Below, one piece after another: positions 56,316 through 64,000 of a DNA stretch of 64,000 nucleotides. Made by a program: the position numbers and the translations under genes. Position 1 is the stretch's first letter; every line of letters starts with the position of its first letter. The notes beneath the pieces are model-generated. The model did not search any database and was not told the origin of the DNA. It saw nothing but the letters and a program-made list of their open reading frames with translations. This DNA comes from Humibacillus xanthopallidus (GTDB lineage Bacteria; Actinomycetota; Actinomycetes; Actinomycetales; Dermatophilaceae): assembly GCF_006716675.1 (NCBI RefSeq), contig NZ_VFPM01000002.1:248001-312000 (forward strand), given 5' to 3'.

Positions 56316-57614
56316 TCAGGGGCTGAGCGTCACGGGAAGGCGTTCGTAGCCGCGCAAGATGCGGGTGCTCCTGCGTACGGCGCCGCTCTCGACCCGTGGC
56401 TCGGGATACCGCTCGAACAGTGTCCGCAGCCCGACCTCGCCCTCCATCCTGGCCAGTGCCGCCCCTAGGCAGAAGTGCCGACCGGCGGAGAAGGAGAGGT
56501 GTTCGCGGGCGTTGTGCCGGGTGATGTCGAACGTGTCCGGCTCCGGGAAGACCCCGGGATCACGGTTCGCGCCGGCCAGCAGCGCCAAGATCACGGATCC
56601 GCGCCGCATCGGGGCGCCTGCGACCTCGGTGTCGGCCGTCGTCATGCGTCCGGTGAGGAGCACCGGCGGGTCGACGCGCAAGACCTCGTCGACAGCGTTG
56701 GGCCAGAGATCGTCCCGCTCGGCGAGGAGCCTGCGCTGCTCGGGGCGACTCGCGAGCAGCGCGATGCCGTTGCCCAGCAGGTTGACGGTGGTCTCGAAGC
56801 CGGCCGCAAGCACCAGCCCGGCGGTGGACCTCAGCTCGACGTCGGTGAGGCTCACGCCGTCCTCCTGGGCAGCGAGGAGCTGACTGAGCAGGTCGTCGCC
56901 CGGTTGTCGACGCAGGCCGTCGAGGTGCTGCGCCAGCCACTCGTCGAACTCGCCCAGCGCCGACTCGACGTGGCGGAACGTCGTCCACGAGAGCCCGAGG
57001 TCGAGGCTGGGCGCGGCCGCGGCCCCCAACCTGAGCACCTTCTCGCGGTCGCGGTCTGGGACGCCGAGGATCTCCGCGATCACGGTGACCGGCAGGAGGC
57101 TGCAGTACGTCGCGACGAGGTCGACCGGACTTCTCGGGTCGATCTGGTCGAGGAGCTCGGTGGCGATCTGTTGAGTGCGGCCGTGCAGCTTCTCAACCGC
57201 CCGGGGGCTGAAGACCCGCGACACGAGCTTGCGGTAGCGGGTGTGATCCGGCGGCTCGGTCACCAACAAGGAGGGCGGGGTGAGGGGTCCGAGCGGCGCG
57301 TCCTCCATGGCCCACGCCAACAGCCGAGCAAGGTGTCCGCTGTCCACGCGGGGGAACCGAGCCCCGACATCAGGGTTGGACAGCACAGCTCGCACTGCGG
57401 CATGGTCCACGGTCACCGAGGCGAACCTGCCCCGGTAGAACGGGGCGTGTGCGCGCAGCTCGTCCATGACCGGCGCGAGCGCTGCCCAATCACCGGACTG
57501 GGTGGCCACGAACATGCGGCCATGGAGGTCGCCCTGCTTCGCCGCTCGCCGCAGCACGGTGCGGGGAAGGGCGTGACCCAGCGACCAGCGCAGGGCAGCG
57601 CGGGCCAGCGGCAT
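56316..57614 (-). CDS. Cytochrome P450
   Basis: 432 residues, bacterial class I type. I-helix AAGFETTVN (271-278), ExxR EVLR (310-313), and heme loop FSAGRHFCLG with axial C382. GH rather than the common GD/ET pair before E: AGFET keeps the acid-alcohol pair E274-T275. A ferredoxin or reductase is not in the window. Substrate unknown. ATG 57614 chosen; in-frame extension upstream lacks family similarity. Confidence 0.9.
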   Translation of the reverse strand: MPLARAALRWSLGHALPRTVLRRAAKQGDLHGRMFVATQSGDWAALAPVMDELRAHAPFYRGRFASVTVDHAAVRAVLSNPDVGARFPRVDSGHLARLLAWAMEDAPLGPLTPPSLLVTEPPDHTRYRKLVSRVFSPRAVEKLHGRTQQIATELLDQIDPRSPVDLVATYCSLLPVTVIAEILGVPDRDREKVLRLGAAAAPSLDLGLSWTTFRHVESALGEFDEWLAQHLDGLRRQPGDDLLSQLLAAQEDGVSLTDVELRSTAGLVLAAGFETTVNLLGNGIALLASRPEQRRLLAERDDLWPNAVDEVLRVDPPVLLTGRMTTADTEVAGAPMRRGSVILALLAGANRDPGVFPEPDTFDITRHNAREHLSFSAGRHFCLGAALARMEGEVGLRTLFERYPEPRVESGAVRRSTRILRGYERLPVTLSP

Positions 57615-57934
57615 AGGGGTGAACTGAGTCAGGCTGGGCCTCCTGGGACACGGCTGTCCATCAATCTTGCCTCGCGTGGGTCGTGACGCGTGACCCTCCG
57701 GGTAATCACGGCCCCGGGCGAGCCCGGTGAACCACCTGAGTACGTCGCCCCTCTCGCGGAGACGAGACGCACCCAGGCGCGCCCGTGCCGACGACTGCCC
57801 CCGGGTGAGGTCCGTGATCAACCGGATCTAGCCGATGAGCGGATGTCCGGAGGCGCACGACATCCCGCCAGAAGGGAAGAGGTTGTCGAACGCGGGGCCG
57901 TGTCCGACACCGGTGGCTGAGCTTTTGGCCCGGC
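57615..57934. other. Gap between P450 gene and hydrolase gene
   Basis: 320 bp. No confident gene. A short dyad tgagc...gctca around 57,917-57,938 lies at the end of the hydrolase gene and may help termination. Nothing else seen. Confidence 0.4.
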
Positions 57935-59035
57935 TCAGGTGGCGGCGCCGAGTTGGTCGTTGGTTTCCGGCTGCTCGGTGGCAGGTTCGGGCTGGGCTGC
58001 GGGATGCTCAGCGATGAAGGTCAGGACGTCCTGTAGGAAGCGCTTCTCGGAGAGCAATCCCTCGTGCCCCTTGCCTTCATACAACCGAAGGGTGCAGTCC
58101 GGTATGAGCCCGGCCGTGTCCTGGAACATCTCCTTGGGGAAGTAGGGGTCCTGGTCGCCGCCGACCAGGAGCACCGGAATCGTGATGTCCGGCAGGACCT
58201 CGCGCGCGTCGCTGGCAGCTTCCGCTTCGGCCTCGACCATCACGTCGTTGTCGAAGTGTGGGTGGGTGTTGCCGTACATGGAGCGGCCCATCACCTCGCC
58301 GAGGATCCGTCGCGCGGGGCGGGGCACCCGCGGGTACATATCATCGACGAACAGCGCCATGGCCTCGCCGGCCCGTCCCTGGCTGAGCAGCCGCGCCGAG
58401 CGCAGTAGGAGGTCCTTGTCGTGCTCAGCGTCGGCGTAGCCGGCTGCCACGATGATGATGTGTTGGAAGGTTTCAGGATGCCCAGCGGCCAGGTAAAAGG
58501 CGATCTGCCCTCCGGTGGACATGCCCAGCACCAGGTCGACCTTGCCGCCGAACTCTTCGCCGATCACTTGGGCGTAGTCGTTGGCCATGTCGGCAAACGA
58601 GTGCCCTGTGGGCATGTTCTGTCTGCGGGTGACCCACCAGACGGTGTAGCCGGCATCGGCGAATGGCCGGGACCAGGACTGGCCCATTCGAAGCGCCAGG
58701 CCCCCGGTGGGGAGCGTGTTTCCGGGACCTCCCGGGATCCATAGCAGGGTCTTCGGGCCTCCGCCCATCCGCAAGTAGGCCATGCCGTTGGCGAAGATCC
58801 CGAAGACCGGATCCGGGCTGGAGGTGGGTTGTGCCCGGAGCCGACGGCGCACCATGGCACCACCGGCCGTGGCAGCCCTGGTGGCCCCGGCGATCACGGC
58901 CCTCGCGATGCCCCAGACCGGTTCGGGGGCGGGCCTGCGCCCAGCGCCAGCCGCGTCGTTGGAGCCCAGCTGTTCTGCGGGCGGATCGACTTCGCTGACC
59001 AGGGCGTCGGCTGGCAACTGTGTTCTGCGCGTCAT
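57935..59035 (-). CDS. Alpha/beta hydrolase
   Basis: 366 residues. After a poorly conserved N-terminal 75 residues, the alpha/beta fold starts with LLWIPGGPGNTLPTGG (oxyanion region). Nucleophile Ser lies in LGMSTGGQ, the acid in VGGDQDPYFP, and the catalytic His in EGKGHEGLL. Substrate unknown. The ATG at 59035 has GAGGAG 5 nt upstream on the minus strand. Hydrolase and P450 are on the same strand 320 bp apart, and could share a catabolic role. Confidence 0.85.
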   Translation of the reverse strand: MTRRTQLPADALVSEVDPPAEQLGSNDAAGAGRRPAPEPVWGIARAVIAGATRAATAGGAMVRRRLRAQPTSSPDPVFGIFANGMAYLRMGGGPKTLLWIPGGPGNTLPTGGLALRMGQSWSRPFADAGYTVWWVTRRQNMPTGHSFADMANDYAQVIGEEFGGKVDLVLGMSTGGQIAFYLAAGHPETFQHIIIVAAGYADAEHDKDLLLRSARLLSQGRAGEAMALFVDDMYPRVPRPARRILGEVMGRSMYGNTHPHFDNDVMVEAEAEAASDAREVLPDITIPVLLVGGDQDPYFPKEMFQDTAGLIPDCTLRLYEGKGHEGLLSEKRFLQDVLTFIAEHPAAQPEPATEQPETNDQLGAAT

Positions 59036-59415
59036 GGTTCTCCTCCAAATCAACGCGAGCGGAGGATCCGGGACGGGATCAGCGCGCAGCCTTCTCACGC
59101 TTCGGGGGTGCTGCTCATCAGCGCGAAGAGCACGTCGTCTTCCTGGGCCGCCCCTCGGCCTCGACACTCGCTGACATGATGCTTTCCTTCCGGACGGTCC
59201 CATGGTGCGGTCGCCCGTGGCCAACGGTGTAGTGCCGGAAGTCCCGGCTTCCAGCCGAGAGCACCTCTTTGCCCGCGCTATCGCAACCGACGCACGAATC
59301 CCACGGTGGCCAAACGGTCGGGCTCAACGCACTCATTTGCCGCTCTTCGAGCGATAGTGCCGAATGGCGTGCTCGCCTGGACCAGGTCTCCCCTCCAGCG
59401 GACCACGAGGCCTTC
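59036..59415. other. Divergent intergenic region, hydrolase to merB-like gene
   Basis: About 380 bp non-coding. The only signal I see is the -10 of the merB-like gene at its right end. Confidence 0.45.
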
Positions 59416-59421
59416 TAACCT
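59416..59421 (+). promoter_or_regulatory. -10 element for leaderless merB-like gene
   Basis: TAACCT ends 7 nt before GTG 59429. It fixes the start among several in-frame candidates. Confidence 0.5.
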
Positions 59422-59428
59422 CGGACAG

Positions 59429-60091
59429 GTGGACACAGAAGACCTGCGAGTTGCCGTCTACGACCGGTTCCGTCGGGGCGAGGCGCCCAAGGTGCAAGCA
59501 CTGGCTGCGGATCTGGCGGTGCCGCCGGCGGAGGTCACGGCAGGCCTGCGAGCCTTGGTCGCGCAGCGGCATATCGCGTTGGGCGCCGACGGGGAGATCG
59601 CCATGGCGCACCCGTTCACGGCGGTGCCCCTGGGGTTCTCCGTGATGGGGCGGGACAGGTTGTGGTGGGGCGGCTGTGCGTGGGACTCCTTCGCCCTGCC
59701 ACATCTGCTGCCCGAGCAGGGACCCATGGTGGTGGCCACAACCTGCCCCGCCTGCGATCGCGCCCATGCCTGGCGAGTCGACAACGAGCAGCCGCCGCCG
59801 GGCGAGCAGGTGGCGCACTTCCTGGTGCCGACCACGCAGATGTGGGATGACGTGGTCTACACGTGCGGGCATCAGCGGATCTTCTGCTCCGAGAACTGCG
59901 TGTCCGCCTGGTTGGGCCTTTCGGGGAAGGAGCGCGGTTATGTGATGGATCTGCCGACCCTGTGGCGCTTGGCGTCGGGCTGGTACGCCGGACGGCTCGA
60001 GCGCGGCTACGTCCGGCGCGAGCCGAGTGCGGCGGCAGGGTACCTGCAGGAGGTCGGCCTCTCGGGTGCGTTCTGGGGCCTCCCTGACTGA
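59429..60091 (+). CDS. Alkylmercury lyase (MerB)-like protein
   Basis: 220 residues. An N-terminal winged-helix-like region (1-60) precedes the MerB fold. GGCAWDSFALPHL supplies C83 and D86, matching the catalytic Cys-x-x-Asp of MerB. RIFCSENCVSAW supplies C153 in the place of the second catalytic cysteine. An added CPACD pair (106-109) may bind metal. No merA, merR or merT is nearby, so organomercury cleavage is possible but other roles are open. GTG chosen from the leaderless -10. Confidence 0.8.
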   Translation: MDTEDLRVAVYDRFRRGEAPKVQALAADLAVPPAEVTAGLRALVAQRHIALGADGEIAMAHPFTAVPLGFSVMGRDRLWWGGCAWDSFALPHLLPEQGPMVVATTCPACDRAHAWRVDNEQPPPGEQVAHFLVPTTQMWDDVVYTCGHQRIFCSENCVSAWLGLSGKERGYVMDLPTLWRLASGWYAGRLERGYVRREPSAAAGYLQEVGLSGAFWGLPD

Positions 60092-60246
60092 GCAGGGTTG
60101 TATGCGGCTCATGCCGGCGTCCGCATGGTCGACAGGCGGCGACGTGACGCACCTCGCCGCCGTTGGTGACGTCCGGCTCGCGTCAACTCAGGGTGCTGGG
60201 CAGGACCTCTGTTCCTGATCCGACGGCATCCCGGCGCCGATGGCGT

Positions 60247-60519
60247 TCACGTGGACGTCCTCGTCCTCCATTCGTCGATCCGTTCGGTGGCCAGCAGCCT
60301 GTTGCTGGGCGTCGGCCGCTCCGGGAGGTGCTCGTCGCATAGCACGACGCGAAACTCGTTCTCGTAGGTAAGGATCCACACCGCGGGATTGGGACAACGT
60401 TGCCGTTCCTCTTCCCTGCTGGGAGTGAACACGTTCCACTCGCAGGTGGGCCAGAACGTCGGGTCCCTTCGCAGCGCGTCGGCGGTCGTCCCCATCCAGC
60501 CGCCGGATCGGTCTGTCAT
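60247..60519 (-). CDS. Small Cys-containing protein, unknown
   Basis: 90 residues (MTDRSGGWMGTTADALRRD start; CEWNVFTPSREEERQRCPNP and VVLCDEHLPE). The cysteines and CDEHLPE end suggest a small metal- or zinc-ribbon-like domain, but no family is recognised. AAGGAG lies 6 nt before the ATG at 60519, which I prefer over ATG 60540. Confidence 0.65.
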   Translation of the reverse strand: MTDRSGGWMGTTADALRRDPTFWPTCEWNVFTPSREEERQRCPNPAVWILTYENEFRVVLCDEHLPERPTPSNRLLATERIDEWRTRTST

Positions 60520-60606
60520 GGTGGCTCCTTTTCCTTTCATGTGGCGCCGACGCCATCGGCCAGACGCACTGTTTCCGAGTGCGGCAGACGTCCAGGTGGG
60601 GAGGAA

Positions 60607-61179
60607 TCAGGGCACCGGGAAGTCTTTCGGAGGGCCTTCTCCCGTAGCCCCGTCGACTTGTTCACGCAGCAGGTCGGCGTGCCCCGTGTGGCGGGCATAC
60701 TCCTCGATGATGTCGGCGAGCAGCCGGCGCACGCTCATACCGTCCCGTGTCGTCTGCTCCAGCCCACCGTGGGCCAGCACTTCCGCCAGCGCTTCGCGGG
60801 AGCGATGCACGGTCTCGACCCAGAGGGCGCGCAGAGCATCGGGCGGGTCGTGAGCTGCCGTGCTCCAAGCCCAGTTCTCCCAGTCCCGATCGAGAGCCAG
60901 CTGGTCGAACGGCGCCAGGGGCTGGCGACCCGCGAGCCGGTTCTGGAAATAGAGCTCCTCGACCCAGGCAAGGTGTTTGAGCAGGCCCCCCAGCGTCACT
61001 GCCGACGCACCGAGCCGCAGACCCAGCGCCTCGGCGCCCAGATCGGCAGACTTCCACGCGAAGGTCCGCCGGTTGCGTTCCAGGGTGATCACAGCCGTAT
61101 CGACCTCGTCGCCGCGCATGAAGCGCTCCATGTCCCACTCTGGTGGCTGGCCGGGCGTGAAGCCGAAGGCGCTCGTCAT
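60607..61179 (-). CDS. DinB-family protein (DUF664)
   Basis: 190 residues, four-helix bundle type. Metal-binding His positions seen in LGGLLKHLAWVEELYFQ and EEYARHTGHADLLREQ, the typical DinB/DUF664 pattern. These enzymes often act as thiol-dependent S-transferases using mycothiol or bacillithiol, which this organism makes (mshA). The specific substrate is unknown. The ATG is backed by a minus-strand TATAGT ending 6 nt upstream. Confidence 0.88.
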   Translation of the reverse strand: MTSAFGFTPGQPPEWDMERFMRGDEVDTAVITLERNRRTFAWKSADLGAEALGLRLGASAVTLGGLLKHLAWVEELYFQNRLAGRQPLAPFDQLALDRDWENWAWSTAAHDPPDALRALWVETVHRSREALAEVLAHGGLEQTTRDGMSVRRLLADIIEEYARHTGHADLLREQVDGATGEGPPKDFPVP

Positions 61180-61185
61180 CAGCCC

Positions 61186-61191
61186 ACTATA
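61186..61191 (-). promoter_or_regulatory. -10 element for leaderless dinB gene
   Basis: Minus-strand TATAGT, close to the -10 consensus, ends 6 nt before ATG 61179. Confidence 0.5.
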
Positions 61192-61333
61192 GGAATGGCC
61201 CCCTCACACGTCCTGCGGGTGCAGCAGCGGCGAGACCACGGAACGCCAACACAAGTAGGTCGGCTGGCGACGGTAGGACGCGTTTGGCGACCATGCGTTG
61301 GAGGAGCGATCGCCACTTTGCGTGTGCGTTGCT

Positions 61334-62320
61334 CTAGTCGGCGGCAAGAGCGCCGAGCGCGGGCCACGGCGGACCCTGGCGGAGCAAGGTCAGGATGTCT
61401 CGGCCGTGTTGGAGCCCATCCGGGAACTCATCGCGGACGTCCCAGCGCCAGGCGGCGACCATGGCCAGGGCCAGCCGGCGGCACTCTGCCACAAGGACGC
61501 GGTCGAGATCCGGGTAGTGCGCGCTGACCCGGTGTGGGACGTGCGCGACGTCGAACTCGATGGGTCCACGGCAGCACGTCTCGAGGTCGATGAACAACAG
61601 CCCGTCTCGGGTGCGCAGGAGATTGCCGGGGTGCGGTTCGCCGTGCAGCAGCTGCTCGGCGGCGCCGCGGGCGAGGATGCGTTCACGCGCGTCGTGCAGC
61701 GTGTTCAGGAGCAGCCGCCGGTCAGACTCGCCGAGCCTGGGGGTCTCGTGTTGGTGGGCGACCAGTTGTTCAGCCTCCGCGACTCGGTCCAGGAAGTGCG
61801 GCGTTGTCTGGAGATCGACGCTGCGCAGGCCGGCGTGGAGGCGGTGGAGCGCGTCTGCGTAGGTGGCTGGTGAGTTGGGGTCGGGAGCAACCGACTCGTA
61901 GTAGGTCCAGAAGGTCACGGTGAAGCCGTCGCGTTCGTAGGGGCGCGGCTCGACTCGAGGCTCGAGCGCGGCGACGGGGCTTGCCGTTTCAGTGAGTCGC
62001 TGGGCGAGGTTGACCTCGAACGCGGCGACCTCGTGTCCCGTCAGTGCTACTCGAGCCAAGACGTTGCACGGGGCCAGGCGTAGGGCGAGCTTGTTCGATT
62101 GGTGCACCATCACCGCGTCGTCGATGTCCAGCTCTAGCTCTGCGGCCAGTGCTGTGGCCGCGGCTATCGCGCGGGGAACGAGCTGCGCCTCCACAACATG
62201 GATTCTCGCACTGGCCCGAAAATCGGCATCCGGTAGCGCCCACGCGCCCAGCAGGCGGCGGTATGACGCGGGCCTGGTCAGGTGATGAGGCGTTCGATCC
62301 AATATCGGTTCCTGCGGCAC
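61334..62320 (-). CDS. Aminoglycoside phosphotransferase-like kinase
   Basis: About 328 residues. C-terminal lobe has the Brenner motif LLHGEPHPGNLL and metal loop FIDLETCCRGP, diagnostic of the APH/choline-kinase family; D of the usual HGD is replaced by E. The N-lobe is divergent (NKLALRLAPCNVLARV). Could phosphorylate a drug, sugar or metabolite. Start uncertain: GTG 62320 gives a normal length, ATG 62413 adds 31 residues. Confidence 0.78.
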   Translation of the reverse strand: MPQEPILDRTPHHLTRPASYRRLLGAWALPDADFRASARIHVVEAQLVPRAIAAATALAAELELDIDDAVMVHQSNKLALRLAPCNVLARVALTGHEVAAFEVNLAQRLTETASPVAALEPRVEPRPYERDGFTVTFWTYYESVAPDPNSPATYADALHRLHAGLRSVDLQTTPHFLDRVAEAEQLVAHQHETPRLGESDRRLLLNTLHDARERILARGAAEQLLHGEPHPGNLLRTRDGLLFIDLETCCRGPIEFDVAHVPHRVSAHYPDLDRVLVAECRRLALAMVAAWRWDVRDEFPDGLQHGRDILTLLRQGPPWPALGALAAD

Positions 62321-62441
62321 TGTCGCGGTGGTCGTGTCTATTGACTTCGAGTGCGATCTGTGGCTTGGCTGGGGGCCGAAGGATCCTGCCGGGGTGCACG
62401 CTAACTTCAGCACCCAGATGGGGTCAGCGTGGACTGAGCGT

Positions 62442-63371
62442 TCAGTGGACCGTGATGATGGGGGTGGCGTGTGTCCACTCGAATTGAACGTTTACCTTGA
62501 AGCTCGGCACAGGCTTCTGGCTGTTCGGCACGGCCGGGTCGTAACAGACAGCGTTGACGCGCAGTGGTCCTCCGACGTAGGTACCGACATTCGACAACGT
62601 CAACGGGGGCTCTTGGCCGGGCGGTGGTTGGTCGATAAGCCAGTTCGCGAAGATCCCGTTGCCTACGCCGACCCATAGCCAACTGTTCGCGCATCCGCTG
62701 AAGTCGCCGCTCAGGCTGGCCCATAGGCCTTTCACGCTCGCGCGGGGCTCGATCTGTTGCGTCGAATCCTTGACAACATACGAGTCGCCGTTGGCCACCC
62801 AGGAGATCTCCCAATTGGCGATCTCCACAGGCATCCTCCCGTTCTCGCCGTCCTGCCCGGGCGGCCCCTGCGGTCCTTGCGGGCCGGGTTCACCTGGCAG
62901 GCCCTGGTCACCCTTCAAACCAACGGGGCCCGGGATGCCCTGAGAGCCCGTTGCTCCGGTCTGCCCCGGTTCGCCTTTCAGTGAGGCAAGGAAGTCTTCG
63001 GCGCTGCCTGTGTTTCCCCCCTGCAACCAGAGCGCATATGCGGAGATTCCAGGGGGGCCCGGCTCCCCAGCGACGCCCGCGGCGCCGGGATCGCCGGGCA
63101 CCCCTTGCTCGCCCTGCGGGCCCACCGGTCCGCCAGGCCCGGGGTCACCTCGTTCGCCTTTCTGGTTCCAGTGGAGGAGTTGCTCCTTGGCGGAGCAGGT
63201 CTGACCAGCGTCGGTGTCGATCACGCGAAGAGCGCCGCCCGGTTTTGAGTAGCAGGCACTGATGATGCCGCTTCCCTCGCTCGGAACCTGCGCAAAGGCG
63301 ACTCCGGCGCCCAACATAAGGACGGCTCCCCCCAATCCGGCGACCACTATCCGTCGACGTGCTCGTTTCAT
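62442..63371 (-). CDS. Secreted collagen-like protein
   Basis: 309 residues. Signal peptide about 1-28 (IVVAGLGGAVLMLGAGVAFA). A short actinobacterial domain follows (IISACYSKPGGALRVID, LLHWNQKG). Collagen Gly-X-Y stretches lie at about 72-108 and 132-178, interrupted by ISAYALWLQGGNTGSAEDFLASL, a spacer of a type common in phage and bacterial collagen-like proteins. A C-terminal beta-rich domain of about 130 residues ends it. No sortase signal. Likely forms a trimeric surface or secreted fibre. Confidence 0.85.
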   Translation of the reverse strand: MKRARRRIVVAGLGGAVLMLGAGVAFAQVPSEGSGIISACYSKPGGALRVIDTDAGQTCSAKEQLLHWNQKGERGDPGPGGPVGPQGEQGVPGDPGAAGVAGEPGPPGISAYALWLQGGNTGSAEDFLASLKGEPGQTGATGSQGIPGPVGLKGDQGLPGEPGPQGPQGPPGQDGENGRMPVEIANWEISWVANGDSYVVKDSTQQIEPRASVKGLWASLSGDFSGCANSWLWVGVGNGIFANWLIDQPPPGQEPPLTLSNVGTYVGGPLRVNAVCYDPAVPNSQKPVPSFKVNVQFEWTHATPIITVH

Positions 63372-63571
63372 TGAGACCTCCCCCGTTCCTTGAAGCACCG
63401 ACACCGCCCTCGGTGTCGCCTAGCTACAACGATCGCACCGCCATCGAGAGCAGTAAGGGCCCTAAGTCCCTATTTAGGGGCAGAACGTCGTTGAGCCCGC
63501 GCACGTGCGATCTCGTCGTTCGAGGTGCTGCCCACCCGGCGGTCGCCGGGCTCGACAGCCGCGGCGACAAG

Positions 63572-64000
63572 ATGAACGTGCGCTCAAACCCGAACGACCG
63601 CGACGATTCCCCGAACGATTCGGGATCGCGCGACCAGCGCCCTTGGTGGAAGGGAAAGCGAGTCCTCATCCCCGGCCGGGGTCCTCGCCGTGGCGCCCAT
63701 TGGGTCAACGATCAACCAGAACGGCACTGACGTGGGGCCTTCGGGCACGGCCCCTTCGCCCAGCGTGACCGTGGAAAGATCATCCGCGTCCGAGACGGCC
63801 GCCGCTCCTGATCCGACGTCAGCGCATGAGGAGACGCCCGAGGACACATCGACACCGGAGCCGGTGTCCTTCGCCGGCGACTACGACGGAGCATTCGGGT
63901 CCTTCACGGTCGTCAAGAAGTCCGGGCACGGCGACGCCGTTGTGAAACCGCGAGCCGGCTTGAAGGGTGCATCCTGACCCCCACTCATCGTGGTTCCAGG
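63572..64000 (+). pseudogene. Frameshifted membrane/secreted protein, runs off window
   Basis: Three frames give one protein in pieces. From ATG 63572: polar N-terminus then RPWWKGKRVLIP. Next frame from about 63,676: AGVLAVAPIGSTI completing a transmembrane helix, then a Ser/Thr/Pro linker and GAFGSFTVVKKSGHGDAVVKP up to a stop at 63975. Third frame: CILTPTHRGS at the window edge, as expected in the domain. Two single-base deletions would explain it. Decayed gene, or indel errors in the sequence. Confidence 0.6.

Noticed and set aside
62442..63371. Collagen-like gene as evidence for a prophage
   Set aside because: It has a signal peptide and no structural, lysis or integrase genes around it.

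Overview
This window looks like chromosome from a high-GC actinobacterium, most likely of the Intrasporangiaceae or a neighbouring Micrococcales family. Supporting signs are the mycothiol genes (mshA, and a mycothiol-dependent formaldehyde dehydrogenase), the senX3-regX3 pair with phoU, carD, a VKOR-type thiol oxidase, an Rpf-type muralytic protein behind a c-di-AMP riboswitch, strong GC bias at third codon positions, frequent GTG starts, and many ATGA/GTGA overlaps between genes. The family-level placement is inference from gene content and order.

Bases 1-33,500 read as conserved core. In order they hold mshA, a YbjN protein, gpmA; phoU divergent from senX3-regX3; a lipoprotein; carD-ispD, an SDR and ispF; mscR with a metallo-hydrolase; a membrane protein; cysS, rlmB; a DUF929 thioredoxin-like protein with VKOR; a Pr6Pr/DUF4032 pair; a maltose/maltodextrin uptake cluster (ATPase divergent from binding protein, two permeases, GH13 enzyme, LacI regulator) with two palindromic operators; otsA-otsB; a CBS protein; a Ser/Thr kinase; the riboswitch-rpf unit; and a tRNA-Thr(TGT). 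Hairpins of 8-22 bp separate most transcription units. Two families of intergenic hairpin repeats occur at 5.7/16.3 kb and 9.3 kb.

Bases 33,500-64,000 read as accessory. Beginning about 120 bp beyond the tRNA, and with its first confident gene about 370 bp beyond it, is a block of transport, regulation and sulfatase genes: a SfLAP/GAP-family membrane protein, a SulP anion transporter with STAS domain, a DUF1254/DUF1214 protein, a MalT-like LuxR regulator, a small protein, a DUF6325 protein, a SHOCT protein, an arylsulfatase with the CTAGR formylglycine site, a HAD phosphatase and a formylglycine-generating enzyme with both catalytic cysteines. Sulfatase, maturase and a putative sulfate carrier together make this the best candidate for an undescribed functional unit. 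After it come a decayed IS5-type transposase next to a frameshifted tetR, a small lipoprotein, a 1218-residue secreted protein with Asp-box repeats and five DUF11 domains, a GMC oxidoreductase, an SDR, several small unknowns, an M23 peptidase, a cytochrome P450, an alpha/beta hydrolase, a MerB-like alkylmercury lyase, a DinB protein, an aminoglycoside phosphotransferase-like protein, a collagen-like secreted protein, and a frameshifted gene running off the end.

Two sequence-scale signals stand out. The heptamer GTATGCC/GGCATAC occurs 23 times by my count (18 before 33.5 kb, none from 33.5 to 44.7 kb), several-fold above a base-composition estimate. At least eleven genes have a TAnnnT -10 element ending exactly 6-7 nt before the start codon, which implies leaderless mRNAs and fixes several start choices.
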